Positions 8,657 through 18,850 are shown, counted from the first letter of the stretch. The stretch: 64,000 nucleotides of DNA from Polyangiaceae bacterium (GCA_025936115.1 JAICTZ010000001.1:432132-496131); one strand, 5' to 3'. Notes: generated by a model not told the origin, from the sequence alone. Translations and numbers: made by a program.

Positions 8657-8796
8657 TCGTGTCCGGCGACACGACGCATGCACGGGGCGCGCCAGCAGGG
8701 ACGCCAAGCGGATGCCGTCAAAAAACCACGAAGTTCCAGCAGCATGCCGGACGGCGCTCGCGAGGAATTCTGCCCCTACGTGGTAAATCGGCATTC

Positions 8797-9975
8797 ATGA
8801 ACCTGGCTCCTTCGGCGTTCGCAGCGCTCTGCATCACGGCAGCTTGCGCTGGCACAGCTGGGACCGGCGCCACGGACACGTCCGCCATTCGCGCTCGAGC
8901 GGCACAGCCAGCCACGCCGGCAAAGCTCGGCGGCGTGCGCGCGGATTCCGCGTACGTGGCCGCGCTGCGTACGGCCTTGGGTGCCGACGCCGAGCTGTCG
9001 CTCGTCCCCGAGCTCCAAGCAGCGAGTGAATCCGCCCTGCTCGCCGAGCGGAAACCAGGCGGGGTGGTGCTGCTCGAGCCGAATGACGGGCGCGTGCTGG
9101 CCATCTTTTCTGTGTCGGGCGATCGCGGTGACCCGCTCGTCACGCCCACGCAGCCAAACTCGACATTCAAGTCGTTCACGGCGCTCGCGGCTCTGAGGGA
9201 CGGTATCGTCACGCCGAGCAGCGTGCACCACTGCAGCGGCCGCTACCCGTTCGCGGGGGTCACGCTGAGCTGTCCGTCAGCGCACGGCGACGAAGACGCC
9301 CGGCGTGCACTCGCCGTGTCGTGCAACTCGTTTTTCTACGACGTGGGTAGCAGGCTCGATGCGACGCACCTCGCCGCGGTCGCGCGCGCGTTCGGACTCG
9401 ATAAGCACACCGGAATCGAGCTCGCCGAAGGGCTCGGCAGCATACCGGCACCGGCCGACGACGCGCACCCGCTTCGACCCCTGCTCGATGCGATCGGACA
9501 CGGCGCCTACACGGTGACGCTCCTCGAACTCGCCCGCGCGTATGCGGCGATCGCCAACGGCGGGCGCTTGCCGTCGTTGCATTTGGTCGACGCACGCCGC
9601 CGAGCCGACGGCGTGCGCGTACCGAGCGTGCACTTGCCGCCCGAACAGCTCCAGTTCGAGCCGAGCGCGCTCGAGCTCGTGAGGCGCGGTCTCGCCGACG
9701 CCGTCGCTGCCGACTACGGCAAAGCGCATGCGTTCGCACTCGAGGGCTATCCGTTCGCGGGAAAGCCCGGCGGGGGTGACTCGCCGCCACGCGCGGGGCA
9801 AGTCCCGACTGAAGCTGAGCAATCGGTGGAGCAAGACACTTGGTTCCTCGGGTACGCTCCGCCCACCCGGCCGACGTTGCTCGTCGCGGCGCGGCTCGAA
9901 CGCGCGCGAGACGGTCACGTTGCGGCGAGTGTCGTCAGTCGCGTGCTCGCTCGCGTGCGCGAGCTCTCGCCGTAG
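8797..9975 (+). CDS. penicillin-binding-protein transpeptidase-domain lipoprotein
   Basis: A 392-residue exported protein. The signal ends in a lipobox-like TAAC (Cys17). The transpeptidase fold has the SxxK motif STFK (Ser122-Lys125) and SxN as SCN (Ser175-Asn177). In place of the usual KTG triad there is KPG (Lys323) in AGKPGGGDS. It lacks the long N-terminal pedestal of class B PBPs, so it is a stand-alone transpeptidase-like domain. It may cross-link peptidoglycan or have lost activity, given the Pro in motif three. The start is ATG 8797; the frame is open upstream to 8659, which would just abut the divergent GH15 start. Confidence 0.72.
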   Translation: MNLAPSAFAALCITAACAGTAGTGATDTSAIRARAAQPATPAKLGGVRADSAYVAALRTALGADAELSLVPELQAASESALLAERKPGGVVLLEPNDGRVLAIFSVSGDRGDPLVTPTQPNSTFKSFTALAALRDGIVTPSSVHHCSGRYPFAGVTLSCPSAHGDEDARRALAVSCNSFFYDVGSRLDATHLAAVARAFGLDKHTGIELAEGLGSIPAPADDAHPLRPLLDAIGHGAYTVTLLELARAYAAIANGGRLPSLHLVDARRRADGVRVPSVHLPPEQLQFEPSALELVRRGLADAVAADYGKAHAFALEGYPFAGKPGGGDSPPRAGQVPTEAEQSVEQDTWFLGYAPPTRPTLLVAARLERARDGHVAASVVSRVLARVRELSP

Positions 9976-10440
9976 AACGCTGATCGTTTGGCAGCCGGTG
10001 CGTCATCCGTCACTTCGGCGCGGCGAACGTCTCGATCGAACGGCTGCGGCCGCGCTTATTGCGCAGACCTTCGCGACGCGCGACGACCGCGACACGCGCG
10101 ACGACCGCGACACGCGCGACGACCGCGACGACCGCGACGACCGCGACAACCGCGACGACCGCGCGACGACCGCGACGATGGCGACACGCGCGACGACCAC
10201 AACGATGGCGACAAGCGCGACAAGTCTCAGACATCGGCTTTGATCGTCGATTTACCTTGACAGAGTTCGTTCCGCGCGCGGCTGCAAGCTTGCCCACGAC
10301 GTGAAATGTAGCGCTCCCGGCACGCAGCCGGCGCGCTGCGGAGCTCCCGCTCCATCGACGACTCGCATCGCGTTTCGATGCTCAATCGGCCGCGAGGGCG
10401 CGTTTAGCGAGCGCCGAAAACCCGGGATTACGGTACGCGC
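9976..10440. other. gene-free stretch with degenerate tandem array
   Basis: 465 bp lie between the PBP-like gene and the HNH gene. The centre is the CG-rich array described separately. The flanks (9976-10074 and 10231-10440) show no convincing ORF. Frames open across the array give only Arg/Asp or Ser/Arg repeats. The last 200 bp must contain the HNH gene promoter, but I see no clear -35/-10. Confidence 0.5.
10075..10230. repeat. degenerate 9-bp tandem array (unit CGCGACGAC)
   Basis: About 155 bp built from units of CGCGACGAC and variants (CGCGACACG, CGCGACAAC, CGACGATGG). The array is most regular in its first 80 bp and decays toward 10230. It is not spaced like a CRISPR array: the units are contiguous and short. 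Confidence 0.75.
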
Positions 10441-11904
<1,464 letters not shown>

Positions 11905-12225
11905 GGTCCTGTCGGCGCCGCATCGCGTGCGCCTAGTTCAAACGATGATGCGCGAGCCGGCCGGACTGGGCTCGCCATTGACTCCCCGAACGGAGGCCCG
12001 CATCCCGAGTTGCCTCGGGGCAAAAGCGCTCGACGTGTCACTCGCGTGACGTGCGGCTCGGAGTCGAGCGTTCCCAGTGAACGGGACAGCGGCGTGCATC
12101 GGGCCGTCGTTTGACCCTGTGCAAGCAAGATGCGCGGCAAGTGCGCAAGAGCGTACGGCGCACCCAAGCGCTTGCCGCTTGCACGCTGCGAACCGAAGGG
12201 CATGCCGCTTGCACGCTGCGCGCCC
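11905..12225. other. gene-free stretch between HNH copy 1 and the aldo/keto reductase gene
   Basis: 321 bp without a supportable gene. The first 20 or so bp after the HNH stop still resemble the sequence after the stop of copy 2 (a shared TGTCGGC block). The right end carries the 18-bp direct repeat listed separately. ORFs here are short and low in coding character. Confidence 0.5.
12173..12220. repeat. perfect 18-bp direct repeat upstream of the aldo/keto reductase gene
   Basis: TGCCGCTTGCACGCTGCG occurs at 12173-12190 and again at 12203-12220, a 30-bp period (about three helical turns). The second copy ends 5 bp before the chosen ATG at 12226. It could be an operator, or it could be a chance short duplication. 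Confidence 0.5.
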
Positions 12226-13362
12226 ATGCACGACGAGGAAAATCGGCATTCGCGACGGGGCTTTCTACTCGGCGTCGCCGGGGCGACGACGGCGAGTGCC
12301 CTTGGCTGCCGTTCGCAGACGCACGGCGTAGAACAAGGCACCCCGTCGACGGCGAGTCCGCCGCCCGGCGACACGAAGCCGGCAGCGAACGAGAAGACGA
12401 GCGCCGCGAGCGCGAGCACCGCACCCGAACAGCCGACGGCCACGGGCACGGTGCCTAAACGCAAGCTCGGTCGTACCGGCGAGATGGTGTCCATGATCGG
12501 TCTCGGCGGCTCTCACATCGGGACCAAAGCACTGTCGGACGACGAGGCCGTGAAGCTCATTCGCAGCGCGATCGACAACGGCGTCACGTTCCTCGACAAC
12601 TGCTGGGACTACAACGGCGGCGCGAGCGAAGAACGCATGGGCAAAGCGCTCGAAGGCGGCTACCGCAAGCGCGTCTTCCTCATGACCAAGCTCGACGGCC
12701 GCACCAAGGAAGCTGCACGTAACCAGCTCGGCCAATCACTCGAGCGGCTCAAGACCGATCACATCGATCTCGTGCAGGTGCACGAGGTGATTCGCATGAC
12801 CGATCCGGACCGCGTCTTCGGCGAAAATGGCGCCATTGAAGCGCTGATCGAAGCGCGGCGCGAAGGCAAGATTCGCTTCATCGGTTTCACCGGTCACAAG
12901 GATCCGACGATTCATCTCACCATGCTCGAAACGGCGAAGAAGCACAAATTCACGTTCGATACGGTGCAGATGCCGCTCAACGTGATGGACGCGCAATACG
13001 TGAGTTTCGAAAAGGCCGTCTTACCGGTCCTGCTCGAGCGCCAAATCGGCGTGCTCGGCATGAAGTCGATGGGGTCGGGCGACATCCTGAAGAGCGGCGT
13101 CGTCAAACCGGAAGAATGCCTCCGCTACTCGCTCAGTTTGCCGACCTCCGTCGTGATCACCGGCATCGACAGCGACAAGGTGCTCGCACAAGACCTCGAA
13201 ATCGCCCGCTCCTTCCAGCCGCTCTCCGCGGACGAGAAGCAGGCGCTGCTCGCGCGCGCCGCAGACGCCGCGAAGAACGGCAAATACGAGCTCTTCAAGA
13301 CCAGCCACAAATACGACGGCACGGAAGCGAACAAGCACTGGCTCGAGGAAGCCCGAATCTGA
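12226..13362 (+). CDS. Tat-exported aldo/keto reductase
   Basis: A 378-residue protein. The N-terminus has a twin-arginine signal (SRRGFLLGVAGATTASAL, Arg10-Arg11) followed by a Cys (LGC) that could be lipidated, then a Pro/Ser/Thr linker. The (beta/alpha)8 reductase begins KRKLGRTGEMVSMIGLGG. The catalytic tetrad is visible: Asp and Tyr in DNCWDYNGG, Lys in FLMTKLDGR, His in LVQVHEV. Family members reduce carbonyls with NAD(P)H. A periplasmic copy lacks an obvious cofactor supply unless it folds with cofactor before Tat export. The start is ATG 12226, because the longer frame adds a basic Cys-rich leader that would mask the Tat signal. The metal-binding lipoprotein gene begins 37 bp downstream. 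Confidence 0.82.
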   Translation: MHDEENRHSRRGFLLGVAGATTASALGCRSQTHGVEQGTPSTASPPPGDTKPAANEKTSAASASTAPEQPTATGTVPKRKLGRTGEMVSMIGLGGSHIGTKALSDDEAVKLIRSAIDNGVTFLDNCWDYNGGASEERMGKALEGGYRKRVFLMTKLDGRTKEAARNQLGQSLERLKTDHIDLVQVHEVIRMTDPDRVFGENGAIEALIEARREGKIRFIGFTGHKDPTIHLTMLETAKKHKFTFDTVQMPLNVMDAQYVSFEKAVLPVLLERQIGVLGMKSMGSGDILKSGVVKPEECLRYSLSLPTSVVITGIDSDKVLAQDLEIARSFQPLSADEKQALLARAADAAKNGKYELFKTSHKYDGTEANKHWLEEARI

Positions 13363-13399
13363 ACACGTCGTGCTCCAGCCATCGCAACCGCCCCAGGCG

Positions 13400-14542
13400 A
13401 TGACGAAACCGGGACTGCTCTCGCTGTGCGTCCTCTGCTCGGCGTGCGTCGTGCGGGCGCCTGGCCTCGATTCGGGTCCACGCTCGAACCCGTTCGGCGG
13501 CGCGTCCGAGCCGAGCATGCCGCCGGGCGAGGCGAGCGAAGAGGCCACCGACGATCAACTTGCCCTCGCGCGGGACGAGGGCAGAACGGTCGACGCCGCG
13601 CTTCGTTACCTGCTGTCGCGCGAGGCGTTTTCCGGAGCGGAGGTACGGGCCGGCGACTACCGCGTCGCCGTCGCGCTCACGCCCGTCGCCGGTTCGTCGG
13701 CGCGCGGCGCTGGCTCGCGCATGCACCTCGTGGTGGTCGTCACTGACGGCTACGACGGGCGTATCGTCCCCGAGCTCACGCTCCGCGCGAAGGTGCTCGA
13801 CACGACCGGCGCCGTGCTCGCCGAGCGTCCGCTCGCTTTCACGTGGCACCCCCTCCTGCATCACTACGGCACGGATCTCGAGCTCGCCAAAGCGGGGCCC
13901 TACCGCGTGCAGGTCGCAATCGAGCCTGCACGCATGCGCCGTCACGATCCCAAAAACGGCGATCGCTACGAGAAGCCCGCGTTCGCCGATGTAGCGTGGC
14001 TCGGCGTGGAGCGCGAGCCGGCCCGCATCGATGACGCTGCGCGCCTCTCCTTCGCGCAAGCGCAAGGCGCGGCTTACCGCCGTTCGCTCGCCACGATGTC
14101 CGACGGCGTCGCCGTCGACGGCGCGAGTCGGCGCGTGGGAGACTACGTCGTCGCGTACGCCGTCGAGTTCGCCGAAGGCTACTGGTACCTCGCGAACGGG
14201 TCGCTCAAGTACGCCGCGCGGGTCGAGGAGAGCGCCGAGACGAATGCGCACGTGGAAGTGTCGGTGATGGACGCCGAGACTGGACGCTTTTTGCCGGGTT
14301 TGGCGGTCACGGCCACGCTCTACAAGGACGGTGAGCGCGTGGGCAGCGAGCGGGAGCCCTTCATGTGGCACCCCTGGGTCTATCACTACGGCATGAACTG
14401 GCGCGTGCGCGGCGCCGGTCGCTACGCGCTCGAGGTTGCGTTCGAGCGCCCGCCGTACGCCGCTTCCGCCTCGCCGGCTCGTTTCGCGAGCGGCGGCCGC
14501 GTGCGCTTCGACGCCGTCGACATCGCGGTGGGCCAGAAATGA
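13400..14542 (+). CDS. lipoprotein with two tandem Tp34/P19-type Fe2+-binding domains
   Basis: A 380-residue lipoprotein (signal ending VLCSAC, Cys16). Two copies of the Tp34/P19 family domain are visible. Copy 1 is about residues 65-200, with MHLVVVVTDGYDGRIVPEL and WHPLLHHYG at 149-157. Copy 2 is about 220-375, with AHVEVSVMDAETGRFLPGL and MWHPWVYHYG at 322-331. In known single-domain members (P19, Tp34, FetP) Met, His and Glu residues bind Cu and Fe at a dimer interface and assist ferrous iron uptake. A fused pair could form the dimer within one chain. The stop overlaps the start of the barrel-protein gene (ATGA, 14539-14542), so the two are coupled. No FTR1-type permease is next to it. 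Confidence 0.75.
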   Translation: MTKPGLLSLCVLCSACVVRAPGLDSGPRSNPFGGASEPSMPPGEASEEATDDQLALARDEGRTVDAALRYLLSREAFSGAEVRAGDYRVAVALTPVAGSSARGAGSRMHLVVVVTDGYDGRIVPELTLRAKVLDTTGAVLAERPLAFTWHPLLHHYGTDLELAKAGPYRVQVAIEPARMRRHDPKNGDRYEKPAFADVAWLGVEREPARIDDAARLSFAQAQGAAYRRSLATMSDGVAVDGASRRVGDYVVAYAVEFAEGYWYLANGSLKYAARVEESAETNAHVEVSVMDAETGRFLPGLAVTATLYKDGERVGSEREPFMWHPWVYHYGMNWRVRGAGRYALEVAFERPPYAASASPARFASGGRVRFDAVDIAVGQK

Positions 14543-15345
14543 AGACGCTCGTGCGTGCCGGCCGCCAAGTCCTCACGGGCGCGGCGTTCGTACTGCTCGC
14601 GCTCGACGCAAGCGCTCAAGAAGACGATCAGATCTATCATTGGGAGACGCCGCGAACGGGTTGGTTCGAGCTCCAGATGCTGAACGCGTTCGTGCTCGCG
14701 AGTGCAGCGCCTTACGACCGCTTTGCGGGCGCCGAGACCCGAAAGGGCCTCGAGCAGCACTTCGTCGAGGTCGAGTACGGGCTCACCGATCGCTGGAGCG
14801 CCGGCGTGTACGCGGATTTCGAGCTACCCCCGTCGGATAGTTTTCGCTACTCCGGCGTACGTGTGGAATCGAGCTATCGCTTCTTCGAGCGCTACGAGCG
14901 CGTCGTCGAGCTCGCGCTGCACGCCGAAGTGCAGGTCCCACGTCCGAGCTCGGGCGCCGGGGAAGAGCTCGAAACACGGCTCGTCCTGCAACGCGACTTT
15001 TCGGACCTGCGCGTCGTCGCCAATCCCGGCTTCGCGCTGCCGCTCAGCGGCGACGCGAGTGAAGGACTCGAGTTCTCGCTCGCAGCGGGCGTTTACTACC
15101 GGCGCTTCTGGCGCGTGCAGCCGGCGCTCGAGTACTTCGCCGAATTCGGTTCCGTCGCAGCGCCGTCCCCCGCTAGCGAACAACGCCACGTCCTCTACCC
15201 GGGCGCACGGGTTCATCTGGCGCCCGGCTTGAGCTGGCTCCTGAGCGTGGGCATCGGCTTGAACGAGACGAGCGATCGCTGGCTCTTGCGCGGGGTCTTG
15301 AGCTACGAATTTCCGACGGTGCCTCCCGCCGATCAAATGCGCTGA
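14539..15345 (+). CDS. outer-membrane beta-barrel protein coupled to the Tp34-type lipoprotein
   Basis: A 268-residue exported protein. The signal peptide (VLTGAAFVLLALDASA, cleavage after AQA/SAQ) is followed by alternating strands with aromatic girdles (YGLTDRWSAGVYADFELP, VRVESSYRFFERYERVV, GVYYRRFWRVQPALEYF). The last strand ends LRGVLSYEFPTVPP. The pattern resembles DUF3187- or MetA-type small barrels, but no family can be fixed. It begins inside the stop codon of the metal-binding lipoprotein gene, so the two products are made together. A role as outer-membrane channel for the same metal is inferred. Confidence 0.65.
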   Translation: MKTLVRAGRQVLTGAAFVLLALDASAQEDDQIYHWETPRTGWFELQMLNAFVLASAAPYDRFAGAETRKGLEQHFVEVEYGLTDRWSAGVYADFELPPSDSFRYSGVRVESSYRFFERYERVVELALHAEVQVPRPSSGAGEELETRLVLQRDFSDLRVVANPGFALPLSGDASEGLEFSLAAGVYYRRFWRVQPALEYFAEFGSVAAPSPASEQRHVLYPGARVHLAPGLSWLLSVGIGLNETSDRWLLRGVLSYEFPTVPPADQMR

Positions 15346-15410
15346 GCGCGCGTCCGAAGCTTCGGCAGCACGAAAGTAGTAGAGTCCCGCGCCTCTTCCC
15401 TCGACGACGA

Positions 15411-16853
15411 ATGACGAGCGCGCGGCGCGAAACGAAACCTAGCCTCGGGCGGGCCGCGCGGCAGGCGCCGTTCGCGCTCGGCGTGCTGCTCGTCGCGCTC
15501 GGCGCCGCCGCCTTCGCGATTGCATTTCGTTCGGCGCTCACGACGCTCCACACGCTGGCGGGCACCGGCGACGTCGTTTCCGCCATGCGCCGCGCACCCG
15601 GGTGGGCACGCCTACTCGCGCCTGCGCTCGGCGGACTCTTGGCGGGGCTGGTCGGCATGCTCGTCGCGCGCGCGCCGGGCGGACGCGGCGTGGGAGACGT
15701 GATGGAGGCGGTCGTGCTCGGGCGCGTGCGGCTCTCGATGCGCGTGACGCTCTTGAAGTCGCTCGCCTCGTTCTGCGCCATCGTTTCGGGAGGTTCGCTC
15801 GGGCGCGAGGGGCCGCTGATTCAATTCGGCGGCGCCGCCGGCAAGTTCGTGAGCGACAAGCTCCGGCTTTCGACGCGCGACGCGCGGCGGCTGATCGCCG
15901 CGGGCACGGCTGCGGGGTTCGCTGCGGCGTACAACACGCCGTTCGCCGCCGTGCTCTTCGTGCTCGAAGTCGTCACGGGCGTCGTCGTGCTCGACGCGAT
16001 CTTGCCCGCGCTCGTCGCGACCGTCGTCGCAACCGCGCTCACGCGCGCCGTCGTCGGACAGGGACCGATCTACGGCCAGCGCTCATTTCAACTTCAAGCG
16101 CCGAGTGAGCTCCTCGCGCTCGCCGGGCTCGGCGTCGTCACGGCCGTGGGCGCACAAGCGTTCATGCGCCTTTTGTCCTTCGGTGAGAGCCTCTTCCGCA
16201 AGTGGCGGCTCGCGTTGCCTTGGCGTCCGGCGCTGGGCGGTTTACTGGCGGGCGCCATCATCGTGGCGTTGCCCGACGTGGCCGGCAACGGCTACGAACC
16301 GCTCAATACCCTACTCGACGGACGCTTTGCGCCCGGCTTCGTGGCTTGGCTGCTGCTCGGGAAATGTCTCGCCACGACGGCTTCGGTTTCGTCCGGTAGC
16401 CCGGGCGGCGTGTTCACGCCGACGCTGCTGGTCGGCGGCGCGCTCGGTCTACTTTATGCCCACGCGCTCGCCGCACTCGGCGTTCACGTGGGCTTGCCTG
16501 GCGGCTACGCGCTCGTCGGCATGGCGGCGGCGACGGGGGCGACCACGCACGCGCCGCTCATGGGCGCCGTGATGGTGTTCGAGCTGTCCGGCGACTACGC
16601 GATCGCGCTGCCGCTCGTCCTAGCGACGGCGCTCTCGACCCTGGTGTCGCGCACCTTACGGCACGACTCCGTGTACACCGCCGAGCTCCGCGAGCGCGGC
16701 CTCGGCTGGGAGCTCACGTTCGAAGGGCGCGTGCTCGACCCGCGTTCGCGCGCCTCGAGCGTGCCGCCGAGCTCGAGCGGCGGCCAAGCGTCCGATCATT
16801 CGCGGGTCGACCCGCCGCAAACACCTGCGAGCCAGCGGCGTAAAACTCCGTGA
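15411..16853 (+). CDS. ClC-family chloride channel/transporter
   Basis: A 480-residue polytopic protein of the ClC family. The anion-pore signatures are GSLGREGPLIQFGG (the Glu is the gating glutamate) and GSPGGVFTPTLLVGG. The first GSGIP-type loop is replaced by RGVGDVMEAVV, as in many bacterial homologues. About ten hydrophobic helices span residues 20-410, and the C-terminus is short and polar. There are no CBS domains. It moves Cl- either passively or in exchange for H+ at the inner membrane. The start ATG 15411 lies 65 bp after the barrel gene. Confidence 0.88.
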   Translation: MTSARRETKPSLGRAARQAPFALGVLLVALGAAAFAIAFRSALTTLHTLAGTGDVVSAMRRAPGWARLLAPALGGLLAGLVGMLVARAPGGRGVGDVMEAVVLGRVRLSMRVTLLKSLASFCAIVSGGSLGREGPLIQFGGAAGKFVSDKLRLSTRDARRLIAAGTAAGFAAAYNTPFAAVLFVLEVVTGVVVLDAILPALVATVVATALTRAVVGQGPIYGQRSFQLQAPSELLALAGLGVVTAVGAQAFMRLLSFGESLFRKWRLALPWRPALGGLLAGAIIVALPDVAGNGYEPLNTLLDGRFAPGFVAWLLLGKCLATTASVSSGSPGGVFTPTLLVGGALGLLYAHALAALGVHVGLPGGYALVGMAAATGATTHAPLMGAVMVFELSGDYAIALPLVLATALSTLVSRTLRHDSVYTAELRERGLGWELTFEGRVLDPRSRASSVPPSSSGGQASDHSRVDPPQTPASQRRKTP

Positions 16854-16856
16854 GCC

Positions 16857-17249
16857 GAGCATCGCTTGCGTGGTCAGCGTGTCGCCGCCGAACGAGACGG
16901 AACCGTTGAATCGGCCCGTGATGACCACGTCGCCGTTCTTGGCGAGCGCAATGGCGTGGGCGTACGCCGTCGAGCCCGTGTGCGCGAAGCGCTTGAGCCA
17001 CGTCAGCTGGGCATCGGCATCGAAGCGCGCGACGGTGACGTTGGCCGTAGCGGCGCCATCGGGCACGATTTCTGCGCCGCCGAGGTAAATGCTGCCGTCG
17101 GCGTCGAGCGCGAGCGCGAGATCGCCGCTCTCGAACTCCACGTGCTTCGCGTACTCGAGCGGATCGCTCGTCCCGCCGGCAATGACGACGGCGTCACCGA
17201 GCGGCGCGAGCACGGGCGGCGTGGAATTGAGCGGATCAGCCGTCGGCAA
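16857..17249 (-). pseudogene. beta-propeller (SBBP-type repeat) protein remnant
   Basis: The frame encodes about 130 residues of clear repeat sequence: GDLALALDADGSIYLGG, then ANVTVARFDADAQLTWLKRF and AIALAKNGDVVITGRFNGS. This is the pattern of the SBBP/delta-60-like repeats common in secreted Myxococcota proteins. Full-length members have many blades; here barely two survive. Past 16857 the frame runs antisense into the ClC gene and loses all character. Upstream, the only start is a TTG at 17249, although the frame is open further and looks like a Cys-containing leader (FAACFG). It is most simply a truncated relic. Confidence 0.5.
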
Positions 17250-17274
17250 CGTCCACGAAGCATCGGGCGCGGCC

Positions 17275-18393
17275 TCAACCGGCGACGGGGAGGGGCGCCC
17301 AGCTCCGAAGCACGCAGCGAATATCCCCGTTGAAAAGCTCGCGTGGCGCTTGTGGACGGCGGCGCGTGTGACCGATCGGCTGCTCTTCCGCCATCAAGAA
17401 CGCGACGTGTGCCGCCGGATGCCGATCGACCAAACGCGCCAAGTCGCGCGCGAGCTCGGCGGGCCGCTCGAGGCGTCGACCGTACGGAGGATTCGCCACG
17501 ATCGCGCCCGCCGCCGGCTCCTCCGCGTCGGCCAGCGCGCCGAGCGCGACCCGTACCTCGAATCCCGCACGCCTTGTCGACTTTTGCACGAGCGCGAGCG
17601 CCGACTCCGACACGTCGCGTCCCACGAGCAGCGGCAGCTCCGCGCGCTCCGCGGCCCGCGCCTCCTCGCGCAGCGCGTCCATCGCAGCGCGCTCCGCGGC
17701 GTCGAACCCCACCCAGCGCTCGAACCCAAACCGTTCGCGCGAGAGTCCCGGCGCGACGTTCTTTGCCCACAATCCGGCTTCGACCAGCAACGTCCCCGAC
17801 CCACACGCCGGATCGACGAACGCACTTTTACGATCCCACCCGGAGTAACGCACGACGGCGGCCGCGAGCGTCTCACGCAGCGGCGCCACCGCCGAGGGCT
17901 CACGCAAGCCGCGCTCGTGCAGCGATTGACCCGCGAAATCGAGGTACAACGTCGCCACGTCTTTGACCAAGTGCAAAAACAAATGCACGTCGGCGTTCCG
18001 CTTATCGACGCTCGGACGCGCCCCCGCGCGATCGCGGATCCGATCCACGACGGCGTCCTTCGTGAGCTGGCAGAGATATCCGGTGTGCGTCAGTCGACTC
18101 GAGCGGCACGCCGCGCTCACGACCAACGTCCGCGAGGCATCGAGCACGTCGTCGAGCTCCACGCCCCGAACACCGGCGTAGAGCCGCCCTTCGTCGGGCG
18201 CGTCGAACGTCGCGAGCGGCGCCAGCACACGTAGCGCGATGCGCGACCACAAGCACGCTCGGTACGCCGCGCGCCGATCCCCCTCGAAATGCACGCCGCC
18301 GCGATCGGCGCGCACCCCGGCAAACCGGAGCTCGCGGAGCTCGTCTCGGAGCGCGGGCTCGGTGCCCTTGGCGGCGGTCGCGAAGAACTGCAT
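17275..18393 (-). CDS. rlmL: THUMP-domain class I SAM-dependent rRNA methyltransferase (RlmL N-terminal type)
   Basis: A 372-residue RNA methyltransferase. It opens MQFFATAAKGTEPALRDEL, followed by a ferredoxin-like/THUMP region to about residue 155. The Rossmann methyltransferase domain has motif I VDPACGSGTLLVEA and catalytic NPPYGRRL. This is the architecture of RlmL, which makes m2G2445 in 23S rRNA. The length corresponds to the N-terminal half only, since the RlmK half of E. coli RlmKL is absent, as in many bacteria. The start is ATG 18393, the first position matching the family start. Confidence 0.8.
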   Translation of the reverse strand: MQFFATAAKGTEPALRDELRELRFAGVRADRGGVHFEGDRRAAYRACLWSRIALRVLAPLATFDAPDEGRLYAGVRGVELDDVLDASRTLVVSAACRSSRLTHTGYLCQLTKDAVVDRIRDRAGARPSVDKRNADVHLFLHLVKDVATLYLDFAGQSLHERGLREPSAVAPLRETLAAAVVRYSGWDRKSAFVDPACGSGTLLVEAGLWAKNVAPGLSRERFGFERWVGFDAAERAAMDALREEARAAERAELPLLVGRDVSESALALVQKSTRRAGFEVRVALGALADAEEPAAGAIVANPPYGRRLERPAELARDLARLVDRHPAAHVAFLMAEEQPIGHTRRRPQAPRELFNGDIRCVLRSWAPLPVAG

Positions 18394-18471
18394 CGTCGGG
18401 CGAGGCGTAGTGCTTCGCCCGTGAGGTCGCAACTCTCGCTCCCGTTCGCCGAACCAGCGCTCTTTTTCGTT

Positions 18472-18850
18472 TTACCCGCGAGCAGCCGACCGCGCCCGTT
18501 CGGCGCGCCGCGTCAGGTAGCGCTTCTCCGGTTCACTCGTCGTCCCCTCCGCGGCCGTCGCGTACTCACGCGCCGCGGCGTCCTGCTCGCCCGAAAGCTC
18601 GAGCAGATGCGCCCGCACGGCGGCGAGCCGATGATGACCTGCGAGCCGCGCGTCACGATCGAGTGTCGCGAGCCGCTCGAGCCCCGCGGGCGGCCCTGCG
18701 ACCATCGCGAGCGCAATCGCAGCATTGAGCGTCACCATTGGATTGTCAGACAACGCCCCGAGCACCTCGTAAAGCGCGAGAATCTGTCGCCAATCGGTCG
18801 CCTCACTGCTCGGCGCCTCGGCGTGCAATGCGGCCTCGTCCCACCCGCAC
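18472..18850 (-). pseudogene. C-terminal relic of an ECF sigma factor (DUF6596/SigJ-like type)
   Basis: About 125 residues match the C-terminal region of the long ECF sigma factors of the DUF6596 type: EAALHAEA, TDWRQILALYEVL, NPMVTLNAAIALAMV, GPPAGLERLATL and YLTRRAERA. The sigma-2 and sigma-4 domains, which should lie upstream (toward higher coordinates), are absent. Before residue GWDEAALH the frame turns into Arg/Ala-rich sequence without coding character and meets the LamG gene's 3' end. There is no good start codon. It is a decayed fragment, probably not expressed as a sigma factor. Confidence 0.65.

Noticed and set aside
10075..10230. Possible CRISPR array
   Set aside because: Units are about 9 bp, contiguous and degenerate, without unique spacers of constant length; no cas genes.
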